64,000 nucleotides of DNA from Janthinobacterium lividum (lineage in GTDB: Bacteria > Pseudomonadota > Gammaproteobacteria > Burkholderiales > Burkholderiaceae_D). The notes beneath the pieces are model-generated. The model saw nothing but the letters and a program-made list of their open reading frames with translations. It ran no database searches and had not been told where the DNA came from. Every line of letters begins with the position of its first letter. Positions within the stretch are counted from its first letter, which is position 1. The position numbers and the translations under genes were made by a program. Below, piece after piece: positions 1 to 9,391 of this stretch. Where the stretch lies: contig NZ_CP075583.1 of the NCBI RefSeq assembly GCF_023509035.1, forward strand, positions 372,001-436,000, in the 5' to 3' direction.

Positions 1-386
1 AACGCGGTTTCGTACAAATGCTGAAACGCGCCAATCATGACCTCTTCCACGCCTTCGGCCGCGTCGAATTCGCTCGACCATTCCGCCACGCACTCATTCG
101 CGCCCGGTTCACCCGTGACGCGCAAGGTAGAACGGTAGTTTTTGACGGGGATCGGGCCAGAGACGATGGTGTAGCTGTAGCTCTTGTCCGCTTCGCTGTA
201 GCTTTGCAGGCGTTCGGCGATGATGGCGCCGTCCATGGTTTTCAGGCGGCGCACGCGGCCACCGTGTTCGGACAGGCTGGTCTTGATGGAGCTCGACCAT
301 TCAGCCAGCGACTGGAAGCCGCCGATAAAATCCCACACGCGTTCGGCGCTTGCCGCCAATGTTACAGAAACAATTACTTGGGCCAT
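1..386 (-). CDS. SRPBCC family (polyketide cyclase/lipid-transport-like) protein, 3' end beyond window
   Basis: The reverse strand reads open from an ATG at 384-386 to the window edge, giving 128 residues without a stop. The N-terminus (MAQVIVSVTLAAS, then ERVWDFIGGF and LAEWSS) is the typical opening of SRPBCC/START-like helix-grip proteins of the MxaD/PYR1-like type, where the first strand is followed by a WDF helix. Such proteins bind small hydrophobic ligands; the ligand cannot be read from sequence. The C-terminus lies outside the window. The gene runs in the same direction as the dienelactone hydrolase gene upstream of it, about 150 bp away. Confidence 0.75.
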   Translation of the reverse strand, partial: MAQVIVSVTLAASAERVWDFIGGFQSLAEWSSSIKTSLSEHGGRVRRLKTMDGAIIAERLQSYSEADKSYSYTIVSGPIPVKNYRSTLRVTGEPGANECVAEWSSEFDAAEGVEEVMIGAFQHLYETA

Positions 387-538
387 CTTTAATTCGGTTC
401 CTCATCCAGGTTTGCCGGGCGCCGCGCCCGGCCGGCCGGAGTTGCCCGGCACAGCCGCTATTTTAGCGCCCATGCAGCTTTGCTGCTGGGTGCGCATTGG
501 GCTCGACAATAGCAGTTGGCCAGCCTGGCGAGGCAAGC

Positions 539-1237
539 TTACAAGTTTTCCGCCAGGAAAATCAAGGAATTGCCATGCGCGTGGGCGGCGGCGCGTTGCT
601 GGTAACTGTCGCGGTGGGTGCAATTGAAACCATGCTCGGCGCCCGGGTAGATATGGATTTCCACGTCTTGGCGGTCTTCAAAGCGCTCGGCGATCTTTTG
701 CACGGCTTCCGGTGGAATATGGCTGTCCTGGCCGCCGAAATGCATGAGCAGCGGCACCTTGATTTGGTCGGCCAGGTCCAGCTTGTTCTGAATGCCGCCG
801 CCGTAATAGGCGATGGCCGCGTCGACCAGGCCGGCCGCAGCCGCCTGGTACGACAAGCGACCGCCGAAGCAGTAGCCGACCGAAGCCAGCTTGCCCGTTA
901 CTTCCGGACGCGCGCGCAGGGCGGCGATGGTCGCGGCGATATCGGCGTCGGCATGCGGATTGTCGGTAGCTTGCATCAGTTCGACGGCGCGCTTCCAGCC
1001 GTCCGCGTCATAGCCCAGTTCGATGTGCGCGCCAGCGCGCCAGAACAGGTCCGGCACCAGCACCACGTAGCCATCGGCCGCGTACTGGTCGGCCACGGCG
1101 CGGATGTGCTCGTTGACGCCGAAAATTTCCTGCAACAGGATGATGGCGGGACCCTTGCCCACGTGCGGCACGGCCAGGTAAGCCTGGAAGCTGCCGTCCG
1201 GGCCGGCGATATCGATCCACTGCGAAGTTGTGCTCAT
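539..1237 (-). CDS. Dienelactone hydrolase family protein
   Basis: An alpha/beta hydrolase of 232 residues. The start at 1235-1237 (MSTTSQWIDI) has a GGAG 8 nt upstream; longer in-frame starts exist but do not fit the family. The catalytic triad falls at Cys123 (GYCFGG), Asp171 (GGQDSH) and His202 (GAEHGF), the numbering of the classical Pseudomonas dienelactone hydrolase. Enzymes of this family hydrolyse dienelactone in chlorocatechol breakdown, but many genomic copies are general cytoplasmic carboxylesterases. No chlorocatechol genes lie nearby, so the substrate is unknown. Family assignment is secure. Confidence 0.93.
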   Translation of the reverse strand: MSTTSQWIDIAGPDGSFQAYLAVPHVGKGPAIILLQEIFGVNEHIRAVADQYAADGYVVLVPDLFWRAGAHIELGYDADGWKRAVELMQATDNPHADADIAATIAALRARPEVTGKLASVGYCFGGRLSYQAAAAGLVDAAIAYYGGGIQNKLDLADQIKVPLLMHFGGQDSHIPPEAVQKIAERFEDRQDVEIHIYPGAEHGFNCTHRDSYQQRAAAHAHGNSLIFLAENL

Positions 1238-1322
1238 AGAAACTCCAGTCTGAGGTTGGGGAATGCCACAACCAGGCATGTTACTGGTTTTTCTCCTTTT
1301 TGCGCCCACCCTTTGCCCAGGC

Positions 1323-4300
1323 TCAATACATCTCGCGCAGGTAAATCACAGGCCCCGATTTGAAGACGCCAAAGACGACGCTGCCCACGGTGCTGGGCAA
1401 GTGCGCAATGCCGGGAACGGAAACGTCGACGCTGCCGGTCTTGCCGGCGCCGGGCGCCGCCAGGATCAGGCGTTTACTCGGCGGCAAGATGCCCTTGTCG
1501 AACGTATAAGTAATAGAAGTGCCAGCGGGGAATGCAAAGTCCTTGCACAGCAGGGTTTTCTTGCAATTGGAAAACACCACCAGCGCGCTGCCGAATTCAC
1601 TGATGCTGTCCAGCAGACTGGTGACCCAGGTCTTGCCGTCCCAGTACTGCACCTGCACCGCCAGGCGCACGGGATAGCGCTCGGAACCGTAGTCATGCGG
1701 CACCATCAGGCGGCCCGTCAGCACGGTCAGCTGCGCTTCCTTGCCATCGGCCGGCGCCGAGCTCACATTACCGGCCGCCGGATAGGCGTATGTCGCGCGC
1801 AGCAATACATCCGTTGGCGATGCCAGTGCTTTCGCCTCTTTGGGCACGGCATAGGCGGCCGGGAAGCTGTAGGCGACGGTGCGCGTGGCAACGCCATTGG
1901 TAAAACTGGTGACGGCCATGCCCGTCACGGCCGCGGGTGCTTTTGCCCCATCCGTCAGTATGCTGCCGGATGGATCTGTCGGCGGATAGGTGTTCTCTGC
2001 CTTGGGCGCGTCATACGGACGCAGCACCACCTGCGTCGTGTTGATGCCGTCATTCCTGGCATCGAAGTTCTTCGTCTCCGTACCAGCGGCCGTCTGGGCG
2101 CGGATGGTCAGGTCGAAGGGCTGGCGCGAATACACGGCACGGTTGCCGGCGCACACGAGCGGCGTGCTGCACGGGAAAGGAAACTCCTTGCCATCCGTCT
2201 TCGTGATGACCAGTTCCGTCACGAAATGATGCGGGTAAAAGAGCACCGCATCGCTGGCGCCCGGCGACGTCAAGCTGCTGCCCAGATAACCCGTCTGCAG
2301 TGCAGCCGTGAAATTGACCTTGCCCGCTTCAGCCCAGATCAGCGGCGGCGCCAGGATGACGCCCCCTTTGCCCACAAAATTGAGATCGCCGCTGACTTCT
2401 GGATTGGCTGCGCCTGTGTAGAGCGGCGCCTGCAGGTTACGGTCGAGCACGACTTTCTGCTCGGTGAACTCCTTGCCAAAGTTCTTCGTCACGGCATCCT
2501 TTGCGTTGACGGCCGATAGCGTCACGTCCTTCGCCGGTGCAAGGGGTGCCGCGCCCAAGCCCGCGCGCTGCGTCGGTGCCAACTTGGTAAACAGGAATCT
2601 TTTCGGCGCCACGATGACCGTACCGCTGCCGCTCATGTCCAGGCCGTTATCGCTGCCGCTTTTCGGATTATAGGCAGCCGTCAGTAGCAGCGCTCCCGCA
2701 TCGGCATACAGCATGTTCGGCCTGGCCACGCCATCGGCGCCGAACGTCACAGTCACTTTGGTACTCGACCCGGCGCAGCTACTCTGGTCGCTGCCAGCCA
2801 GAGCAACATAGCTTTTTTTGTCGCTGTCAAAGATGCGCGCAGGCAATGTACCCGTATTCGGATTGCTGTACCCGCAACTCAGGTTCAAGTCCTTGGTCTG
2901 GCTGGCAAACATGGGCACGCAAGCGGCCGGATTGTTGGGTGCGACCTGCAAGGCGCTGATTTCCAGTATGGCCTCGTCCTCCGCATAGCGCGGGACGCCG
3001 CTTACCTGGAAGCCGCTGGAGAGGAAGCTGATCTGGCAATTGGTCGTGCTGCCGCCGCTCTTGCACACCAGCGCCCCCGTCGTGGCGGGCGTGCTGACCA
3101 GGCTGAGAGTAGCGATGCCCACCGTGGTCTGGCGCACCGTGACATTGGCGTTGACGCCGCTGGCATCGATCTGCGTCGGCACGCCGCCCGGGCTGACGGT
3201 GATGCTGGAGCTATTCTTGTAAACCGCGCTGCAACTGGCATCGGCGCAGGCAGTCACCTTCACCGTGGGCACCTGGCAAGTGAGCGCCGTCAGCGGGTGC
3301 TCGATCTGGAAATGGTGCAGTCCGCTCGGCGTGCCGGGGCCGCATTTCGGTCCCATCGGTTCATTGAAGGCCCAGCCACTGTTGTTCGTCACGCAGCTGC
3401 ACGGGGACGACGGCGTATACGCCTTGCAGGTAATGGTTTGCTGCACCCGGCCCTGCCAGCCCAGAGTAATGTGGTCGACCAAGGCGTTGCCGGTGATGTA
3501 GGCGTTGGAGGAATCCAGAGTCACGTTGCCGCCCTCCACATTGCCATTAACGCCATTACCGGAGGCAATGCTCAGGGAATTGGTCGCCTTCACATCGCCC
3601 GTAACGAGCAGGCCGGACGCCCTCAGGTCGATGGTCGGCGACGTCAGGTTGCCCTTGATCTGGCTGCCAGAACCGACGGTCAGCGAGGTGCTGGCCGTGA
3701 TATCGCCCTGCACCTGGCTGCTGGCCGCGTCGATGCTGACGACGGGCGCCTTGGTGGTGCCCTTCAGGTTACTGCCCGAACCCAGGCTGAAGGTATTGAC
3801 GGCCGTCACATCACCCGTGATCGTCACGCTGGAACTGGTGGTGATGCTGCTGCCGTTGATGGGGCCTGCTATGGTCGAGCTTGACCCGATGCTGACGCTG
3901 CCGCTAGCCTTCACGCTGCCGCTGATCGTGACGTTGGAACTGGTGGTGATGCTGCCGCCGTTGATGGCGCCCGTCAGCGTCGAGCCGGAAGAAATGTCGA
4001 TATTGCCCGTGGCGGTGACATTGCCCGTCACTTTCACGGGCGTGCCGCCCACGGAGACGGACGCCGCAGAAATATCGGCCACGATCACCGTGCCACCCTG
4101 CGACCCCACCGTGAAATTGCCGCCGCTGGCCGTCAGGCTGCCGCCCGTGATCTTCAGATTAGGCGGATTGACATTGCTGATGTCGAGATTGCGGTTGGCC
4201 GTCAGGGCCGCCGTGCCGCTCATGCTCAAGCCCTGGTTGTAGCCGATGCTCACATCGCTGTTGACCGTCACGCCATAGCCGCTGGCGATAACGACATTGT

Positions 4301-4460
4301 CGGTACTGCCCATGATCAGGCTGGCGCAAGTGTATCGGGTACTTGACGCTGGAAGGCTGCAGCCGTTGACGGCGCCGCCATTGAAGTTAAGCGTGGCCGC
4401 GTGGGCAAGGGATGAGCCCAGCAGCAATGTCAGGGCGGCAAAAATGTGGAGTAAGCGCAC
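1323..4460 (-). CDS. Large secreted DUF6701 (MshQ-like) protein with repetitive N-terminal half
   Basis: A protein of 1045 residues starting at a GTG (4458-4460), followed by a clear signal peptide (hydrophobic stretch ending AHAATL). Residues about 40-330 are a Ser/Thr/Gly-rich series of repeats of about 35 residues (patterns like SSVTITGDVTA, SGSNLKG, ITGNV) that should form a beta-solenoid. A Cys-rich linker follows. The C-terminal ~600 residues match the DUF6701 module of MshQ-like proteins (for example YPHHFVTEL). In Vibrio and Shewanella MshQ belongs to the MSHA pilus cluster, but no pilin, ATPase or secretin gene is present here. It is likely an exported surface or adhesin-like protein. 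The start is slightly uncertain because the Shine-Dalgarno sequence is weak. Confidence 0.8.
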   Translation of the reverse strand: MRLLHIFAALTLLLGSSLAHAATLNFNGGAVNGCSLPASSTRYTCASLIMGSTDNVVIASGYGVTVNSDVSIGYNQGLSMSGTAALTANRNLDISNVNPPNLKITGGSLTASGGNFTVGSQGGTVIVADISAASVSVGGTPVKVTGNVTATGNIDISSGSTLTGAINGGSITTSSNVTISGSVKASGSVSIGSSSTIAGPINGSSITTSSSVTITGDVTAVNTFSLGSGSNLKGTTKAPVVSIDAASSQVQGDITASTSLTVGSGSQIKGNLTSPTIDLRASGLLVTGDVKATNSLSIASGNGVNGNVEGGNVTLDSSNAYITGNALVDHITLGWQGRVQQTITCKAYTPSSPCSCVTNNSGWAFNEPMGPKCGPGTPSGLHHFQIEHPLTALTCQVPTVKVTACADASCSAVYKNSSSITVSPGGVPTQIDASGVNANVTVRQTTVGIATLSLVSTPATTGALVCKSGGSTTNCQISFLSSGFQVSGVPRYAEDEAILEISALQVAPNNPAACVPMFASQTKDLNLSCGYSNPNTGTLPARIFDSDKKSYVALAGSDQSSCAGSSTKVTVTFGADGVARPNMLYADAGALLLTAAYNPKSGSDNGLDMSGSGTVIVAPKRFLFTKLAPTQRAGLGAAPLAPAKDVTLSAVNAKDAVTKNFGKEFTEQKVVLDRNLQAPLYTGAANPEVSGDLNFVGKGGVILAPPLIWAEAGKVNFTAALQTGYLGSSLTSPGASDAVLFYPHHFVTELVITKTDGKEFPFPCSTPLVCAGNRAVYSRQPFDLTIRAQTAAGTETKNFDARNDGINTTQVVLRPYDAPKAENTYPPTDPSGSILTDGAKAPAAVTGMAVTSFTNGVATRTVAYSFPAAYAVPKEAKALASPTDVLLRATYAYPAAGNVSSAPADGKEAQLTVLTGRLMVPHDYGSERYPVRLAVQVQYWDGKTWVTSLLDSISEFGSALVVFSNCKKTLLCKDFAFPAGTSITYTFDKGILPPSKRLILAAPGAGKTGSVDVSVPGIAHLPSTVGSVVFGVFKSGPVIYLREMY
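3818..3967 (-). repeat. Intragenic ~105-bp period repeat in the DUF6701 gene
   Basis: Two near-identical stretches of about 46 bp begin at about 3818 and about 3921 and share the core ggaactggtggtgatgctg. They encode adjacent solenoid repeats. More diverged copies extend over about 3500-4250. The ~105 bp spacing equals 35 codons, so copy number could change by recombination without shifting the frame. Confidence 0.6.
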
Positions 4461-4574
4461 GATATCGAGAAATCCGGTGGGTGGGGAGCCTGCGGGCGCG
4501 CGGATTATTCATGCTAACCTACGCCATCGCTGTTGTTGCATTATGGCAGTATTTATCCCCCTCGCGCATATCGC

Positions 4575-5579
4575 ATGATCAAGCAAAGCCCCAAAGAATT
4601 CCCCCTGCGCACCGTCGACATCATCGTCTACCCCGGCTTCAAGGCGCTCGAAGCCATCGGCGCCATGAAAGTGTTTGATTACGCCAACACCCATTTGCGC
4701 CTGCGCAATCTGCCCGGCGGCTACGACGTGCGCATCGCTTCGACGGCCATCGGCCCCGTCGAGTCGGACACCCTGATGTCGCTGCACGCGAGCAAGGCGC
4801 TCGATGCCAGCCGCTTGCCCGACCTGGCCGTCATCGTCGGCTGCCACCACGTCGAGCAAGTCTTGCAGGACATCCCCGCCCTCGCCGCCTGGGTGGCCGA
4901 AGCCGCGCCCCGCATCGATACCCTGGCGGCCCTGTGCACAGGCTGCTTCTTCCTGGCCGAGGCCGGTGTGCTCGATGGCAAGAGCGCCGCCACGCACTGG
5001 AGCGCCGTGGACAGCCTGCGTCAGCGCTATCCATTGATACAGGTGAATGCCGATGCGATTTTCGTACGGGAAGGGAAATTCTGGACGTCGGCCGGCGTGA
5101 CGGCCGGCATCGATTTGGCGCTGGCCCTGGTGGAAGACGATTTCAGCCGCGATATCGCGCTGGAAGTGGCGCGCGACCTGGTGGTGTATTTGAAGCGGCC
5201 CGGTGGCCAGTCGCAGTTTTCCGTCCACCTGTCGAGCCAGATGACGACGCATCCGACCATCCGCCAGTTGCAGGGCTGGATCATCGAGCATCTTGCCGAA
5301 GAGCTCACGGTGCCGCTGCTGGCGGCCAGGCTGGCCATGAGCGAGCGCAATTTTACGCGCGTATTCCAGCGCGAAACAGGCACCAGCCCCACGGAATTTA
5401 TCGACACGGCCCGCTTCGAAGTGGCGCGCCGCTTGCTGGAAGACAATGTGTCTTCCCTAAAACAGGTGGCCGCGCAGGCAGGCTTGCACAGCGAGGACCG
5501 GCTGCGCCGCCTGTTTCAAAAGAAACTTGCCATCACGCCGCGCGACTACCGCGAGCGCTTTTCCAGCACGGCGCGCTAG
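4575..5579 (+). CDS. GlxA family transcriptional regulator (DJ-1/PfpI domain + AraC HTH)
   Basis: A protein of 334 residues from the ATG at 4575; an upstream TTG at 4533 is in frame but adds a non-conserved tail. Residues about 10-190 form a DJ-1/PfpI glutaminase-like domain with Cys121 in the nucleophile-elbow position (ALCTGCFF). Residues about 230-330 are an AraC-type double helix-turn-helix (SERNFTRVFQRETG, later LRRLFQKKLAITPRDYR). In these regulators the N-terminal domain is a ligand sensor rather than an enzyme. The gene diverges from the DUF6701 gene. Its target cannot be inferred. Confidence 0.92.
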   Translation: MIKQSPKEFPLRTVDIIVYPGFKALEAIGAMKVFDYANTHLRLRNLPGGYDVRIASTAIGPVESDTLMSLHASKALDASRLPDLAVIVGCHHVEQVLQDIPALAAWVAEAAPRIDTLAALCTGCFFLAEAGVLDGKSAATHWSAVDSLRQRYPLIQVNADAIFVREGKFWTSAGVTAGIDLALALVEDDFSRDIALEVARDLVVYLKRPGGQSQFSVHLSSQMTTHPTIRQLQGWIIEHLAEELTVPLLAARLAMSERNFTRVFQRETGTSPTEFIDTARFEVARRLLEDNVSSLKQVAAQAGLHSEDRLRRLFQKKLAITPRDYRERFSSTAR

Positions 5580-5583
5580 GACT

Positions 5584-5817
5584 TCAGCGCGGCTTGCCGT
5601 GACGCACGTGGCGCGTGGCCAGTTGGCGGCTCTGCCGGGCAAGCGGCGTAAACAGTAGTGCACACAGCAGATAGGTGGCCAACAGCGCCAGCCAGATGGC
5701 GGGCGTGGCGAGGCTGGCGGCATTGCTCCACCACAAAGCCAGCAGGGAAGACAAGGCCGCGCCGAGGAAGACGGGCAGCATGCGGCGCAACGTCGCAAGG
5801 TAGGCAGTGGCAAACAT
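5584..5817 (-). CDS. Small two-TM membrane protein
   Basis: A protein of 77 residues. The start at 5815-5817 has a GGGAG 6 nt upstream, which argues against the longer frame beginning at 5850. Two hydrophobic segments (around MLPVFLGAALSSLLALWW and IWLALLATYLLCALLF) are followed by a basic tail ending RHVRHGKPR. It is convergent with the GlxA-type gene, with only 4 bp between stop codons. No family was recognised. Confidence 0.6.
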   Translation of the reverse strand: MFATAYLATLRRMLPVFLGAALSSLLALWWSNAASLATPAIWLALLATYLLCALLFTPLARQSRQLATRHVRHGKPR

Positions 5818-5939
5818 GGACGACTCCCAAAGCAAGGCGGATGTCTTCACACTAGCAGGGGCAGGCGGCGAAGTACAGCCTGCCGCCCTGCCCCGTCCGT
5901 CAAGTGTTGCGCAATGAGTACATTACGATGCGATCAATA

Positions 5940-5966
5940 CAAGAAGATTAATGCAAGAAGATTAAT
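5940..5966. repeat. 13-bp tandem duplication spanning the adhC stop codon
   Basis: The sequence caagaagattaat occurs at 5940-5952 and again at 5954-5966, one base apart. The right-hand copy contains the TAA stop of the formaldehyde dehydrogenase gene. This looks like a small slippage duplication. Confidence 0.7.
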
Positions 5967-7068
5967 ACAGCACCACGGAACGGATCGACTCGCCGCTCTT
6001 CATCAGGTCGAAGCCCTCGTTGATATCTTCCAGCTTCAGGCGGTGCGTGATCAGGTCGTCAATGTTGAGCTTGCCTTCCATATACCAGTCGACGATTTTC
6101 GGCACGTCCGTGCGGCCCCGCGCGCCGCCGAAGGCCGAACCGCGCCATTCGCGCCCCGTCACCAGCTGGAACGGACGCGTGGAGATTTCCTGCCCGGCCG
6201 CCGCCACGCCGATGATGAAGGACTTGCCCCAGCCCTTGTGCGTGCACTCGAGCGCCTGGCGCATCAGGGTCGTGTTGCCGACGCATTCGAAACTGTAGTC
6301 GGCGCCGCCGTCCGTCAATTGCACGATGGCATCGACGACGTTCTCCACCTCGTTCGGGTTGATGAAGTGCGTCATGCCGAACTTGCGGGCGATGGCCTGG
6401 CGCGCCGGGTTGATGTCGACGCCGATGATTTTATCGGCGCCGACCATTTTCGCCGCCTGGATCACGTTCAGGCCGATACCGCCCAGGCCGAACACGACCA
6501 CGTTGGCGCCCGCTTCGACCTTGGCCGAGAACAAGACGGCACCCACGCCCGTCGTCACGCCGCAGCCGATGTAGCAAACCTTGTCGAAGGGCGCGTCGGA
6601 GCGTATCTTCGCCAGGGCGATTTCCGGCACGACGATGTAATTCGAAAAGGTGGACGTGCCCATGTAGTGGAACAGCGGCTGGCCATTCAGCGAGAAGCGG
6701 CTGGTGGCGTCCGGCATCAGGCCCCGGCCCTGCGTGGAGCGGATGGCCTGGCACAAATTCGTCTTTTGCGACAGGCAGAACTTGCACTGGCGGCATTCCG
6801 GTGTGTACAGGGGAATGACGTGGTCATCCTTTTTCAGGGTCGTCACGCCCGGGCCCACGTCGACGACGACGCCGGCGCCTTCATGGCCGAGGATGGCAGG
6901 GAAGATGCCTTCCGGGTCGGCACCCGACAGGGTGTAGTAATCGGTATGGCAAATGCCCGTGGCTTTCAGTTCGACCAGCACTTCGCCGGCGCGCGGGCCG
7001 GCCAGGTCAACTTCTTCGATGGTCAGCGGGGCGCCCGCCTTCCAGGCAATCGCGGCTTTGGTTTTCAT
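5962..7068 (-). CDS. adhC: S-(hydroxymethyl)glutathione dehydrogenase / class III alcohol dehydrogenase
   Basis: A zinc alcohol dehydrogenase of 368 residues, the usual length for FrmA/AdhC. It oxidises S-hydroxymethylglutathione (formaldehyde bound to glutathione) with NAD and also acts in S-nitrosoglutathione removal. Catalytic zinc ligands are seen at Cys40 (TGICHTD), His62 (GHEGAG) and Cys169 (IGCGVTTG). The structural zinc Cys set is at 92, 95, 98 and 106, and the NAD-binding glycine motif GLGGIG at 194-199. The start at 7066-7068 (MKTKAAIAWK) has an AGGAAG upstream; the longer frame to 7296 is not conserved. No S-formylglutathione hydrolase (fghA) or FrmR gene is adjacent. Confidence 0.96.
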   Translation of the reverse strand: MKTKAAIAWKAGAPLTIEEVDLAGPRAGEVLVELKATGICHTDYYTLSGADPEGIFPAILGHEGAGVVVDVGPGVTTLKKDDHVIPLYTPECRQCKFCLSQKTNLCQAIRSTQGRGLMPDATSRFSLNGQPLFHYMGTSTFSNYIVVPEIALAKIRSDAPFDKVCYIGCGVTTGVGAVLFSAKVEAGANVVVFGLGGIGLNVIQAAKMVGADKIIGVDINPARQAIARKFGMTHFINPNEVENVVDAIVQLTDGGADYSFECVGNTTLMRQALECTHKGWGKSFIIGVAAAGQEISTRPFQLVTGREWRGSAFGGARGRTDVPKIVDWYMEGKLNIDDLITHRLKLEDINEGFDLMKSGESIRSVVLY

Positions 7069-7351
7069 GAGGGTTTCTTCCTGCTCGGTTTCAGATGCGC
7101 CATTATCGGGCGCCGGCGGGCGCGGTGGCGCAGCTGGCCGCGCGCTTGTCTGAAAACGCGGCGCATTTGTCCGATGGCGTCGGACCGTGCAGCAGCGCAC
7201 GGAAGCGTGACCCATGTGAGGCGTACGCTTGCGCAAGCGCAATCGTGCCAGCACCAAAACGTGCATTCTTGACGCAACAGCATTCCCTTGATGCATCGCA
7301 CTGACTCATCCGCACTGACTCGCCATTCCGTCGTTCCCGCAGGAGACTGAT

Positions 7352-8801
7352 ATGCGCCATTTATTTTCCCGACCTCCGAATACCTGGCTGGCCCTGCTGC
7401 TGGCCGGCTACCTGGCCCTGCTGGCCGCCTGTGGCGGCGGGGGGTGGCCACCATCCGCCCGGCGCCGCCACGGGCAACCTGACAGTCAGCATCGGCGGCT
7501 TGCCGGCCGGCGTAGCGGGCGCCGTCACGCTCAGCGGACCTGCGTCCTACAGCAAGCTGCTGACGGCGAGCAGCACGCTCACAGACCTGGCGCCCGGTGT
7601 CTACACGCTCAGCGCCGCCAGCGTGGCGCAAGGCACGGGAACGCTGGCGCCCACGCCCGTCACGCAGCAGGTGCAAGTCAATACGGGGGCGACGGCCAGC
7701 GCCAGCGTCACCTATGCGGCGACCACGCCGCTGGCCCTGCGCCTGCAGGAAGTGGCCAGCGGCTTGAGCGCCCCCATCTTCCTCACGGCGCCGCCCGGCG
7801 ACAGCCGTTTGTTCATTGTCGAACGGGCCGGGCGCATCCGCGCGGTGCAGAACGGCAACCTCCTGGCCACGCCTTTCCTCGACATCAGTACCCTGACCAC
7901 CACCACCGGCGAACGGGGCTTGCTGTCGCTGGCTTTCCATCCGCAGTACGCCAGCAATGGCACTTTCTTCATTTACTACACCAACCTGGCCGGCGATATC
8001 GTCATCGAGCGCCGGCAAGTGTCCGCTGGCAACGCCAACGTGGCCGATCCCCTGTCCGCGCTGGCCATCCTCACGATTCCCCATTCCACGTTTAGCAACC
8101 ACAATGGCGGCTTGCTCAGCTTTGGCCCGGATGGCTATCTGTATGCGGGCACGGGCGATGGCGGCAGCGGGGGCGATCCGCCCGGCAACGCGCAAAATAC
8201 CAACGTCCTGCTGGGCAAGCTGCTGCGCCTGGACGTCAACGCCAGCACGGTAGCCCAGCCGTACGCCATTCCACCCGGCAATCCATTTGCCACAGCCGGC
8301 GGGCGCCCTGAAATTTGGGCCTACGGCTTGCGCAACCCGTGGCGCTACGCCTTCGACGTGCCGGCCCAACTGCTGTACATCGCCGACGTGGGCCAGGCCA
8401 ATTGGGAAGAGGTCGATGTGCGTCCCGTGAGCCAGGCGGGCAACAACTATGGCTGGAACATCATGGAAGGGTGGCACTGCTATAACACCGCCAGCTGCAA
8501 CCAGGCGGGACTGGTCCTGCCCGCCATCGAATACGGCCACGATACGGCCGGCGGCTGCTCGATCACGGGCGGCTATGTGTACCGGGGCACGGCCCTGCCG
8601 GAACTGGCGGGGCAGTACCTGTATTCCGACTACTGCAGCGGCTGGCTGAAAAGTTTCAGCTACAGCAATGGCACGGCCTCGGCCGTGACGGACTGGGGCA
8701 TCACCAACGTGGGCAATATCCTGTCGTTTGGCCAGGATGCGCAGAACGAGCTGTACCTGCTGAGCGGCACGGGCAAGGTGTACCAGATTGTACGTAAATA
8801 A
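7352..8801 (+). CDS. PQQ-dependent sugar (glucose/sorbosone) dehydrogenase lipoprotein, split by a one-base frameshift
   Basis: The ATG at 7352 encodes a lipoprotein signal (LALLLAGYLALLAAC, lipobox LAAC) in one frame. The rest, from about 7431 to 8801, continues in the next frame. The switch lies in a run of six G at 7439-7444; removing one G joins them as CGGGGGHHPPG. The mature part has a short beta-rich N-terminal segment (about 80 residues) followed by a six-bladed propeller of the GSDH/Asd type, with FHPQYASNG, NHNGGLLSFGPDG, GTGDGGSGGDP, YGLRNPWR and IADVGQ motifs. It probably oxidises a sugar at the outer membrane with PQQ, or is a related binding protein. A GTG at 7431 could start a shorter protein, but this would have no export signal. 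Confidence 0.82.
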
Positions 8802-8918
8802 GCATGCGCAGGCAGTCGTGGCGGCGCACACCTGAGGCGGCGTTTTTCGACGGGGCGCAGGGAACCGGCTAGAATTGACATTTCCGCCGCGCCCTGCGCA
8901 CCAGCCCAAGAGAACACC

Positions 8919-9362
8919 ATGGCCCGTTTGAAACTTGAATTTCCTGAAGACCAGTACTGCTATTCCTCGCAACTGACAGTACGCACGACGGACATCAATG
9001 CCGGCAACCATCTCGGCAACGATTCCATGATTTCCATGATTTCCGAGGCCCGCGCCCGCTTCCTGTTCGAATATGGCGTGCGCGACATCGAAGCGGACGG
9101 CACCGGCATCATCGTCACCGACCTGGCCACCACCTACCGCGCGGAAGCCCATGCGCGCGACCAGTTGCTGTTCGAAGTGGGCGTCATGGATTTCAACAAG
9201 TATGGCGGCGACATCACCTTCCGCATCACGCGCCCGCGCGACAACACCCTGATCGCCATGGCCAAGTCCGGCTTTGTGTTTTTCAACTATAAGCTCAGCC
9301 AGGTCGTGCCCATGGCGGAAGATTTCGGCAGCAAGTTCCCACAGGTGAACTGGATCGACTGA
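8919..9362 (+). CDS. Thioesterase family protein (hot-dog fold)
   Basis: A protein of 147 residues with a 4HBT-type hot-dog pattern. RTTDINAGNHLGND holds the Asp/Asn of the acyl-CoA thioesterase active site, and a long central helix (SMISEARARFLFEYGV) and strands ending in FVFFNYK follow. It probably hydrolyses acyl-CoA or a related thioester in the cytoplasm; the substrate is unknown. It lies 117 bp after the sugar dehydrogenase and 29 bp before the solute-binding protein, in the same direction. Confidence 0.85.
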   Translation: MARLKLEFPEDQYCYSSQLTVRTTDINAGNHLGNDSMISMISEARARFLFEYGVRDIEADGTGIIVTDLATTYRAEAHARDQLLFEVGVMDFNKYGGDITFRITRPRDNTLIAMAKSGFVFFNYKLSQVVPMAEDFGSKFPQVNWID

Positions 9363-9391
9363 AGCGCGGTACATTCTGGCCATCATCCTGT

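Noticed and set aside
1269-1290. Hairpin with a T tract between the DUF6701 and dienelactone hydrolase genes
   Set aside because: The T tract is on the plus strand, where no gene ends; on the minus strand it lacks the T run.
3500-4250. Regularly spaced repeats that might suggest CRISPR
   Set aside because: The spacing is about 105 bp, the copies are diverged, and they are in frame within the DUF6701 gene as solenoid repeats.
7065-9386. 773-residue open frame on the minus strand
   Set aside because: It lies antisense to the sugar dehydrogenase and thioesterase genes, is rich in Arg/His/Ala, and shows no domain; it is a GC-rich shadow frame.
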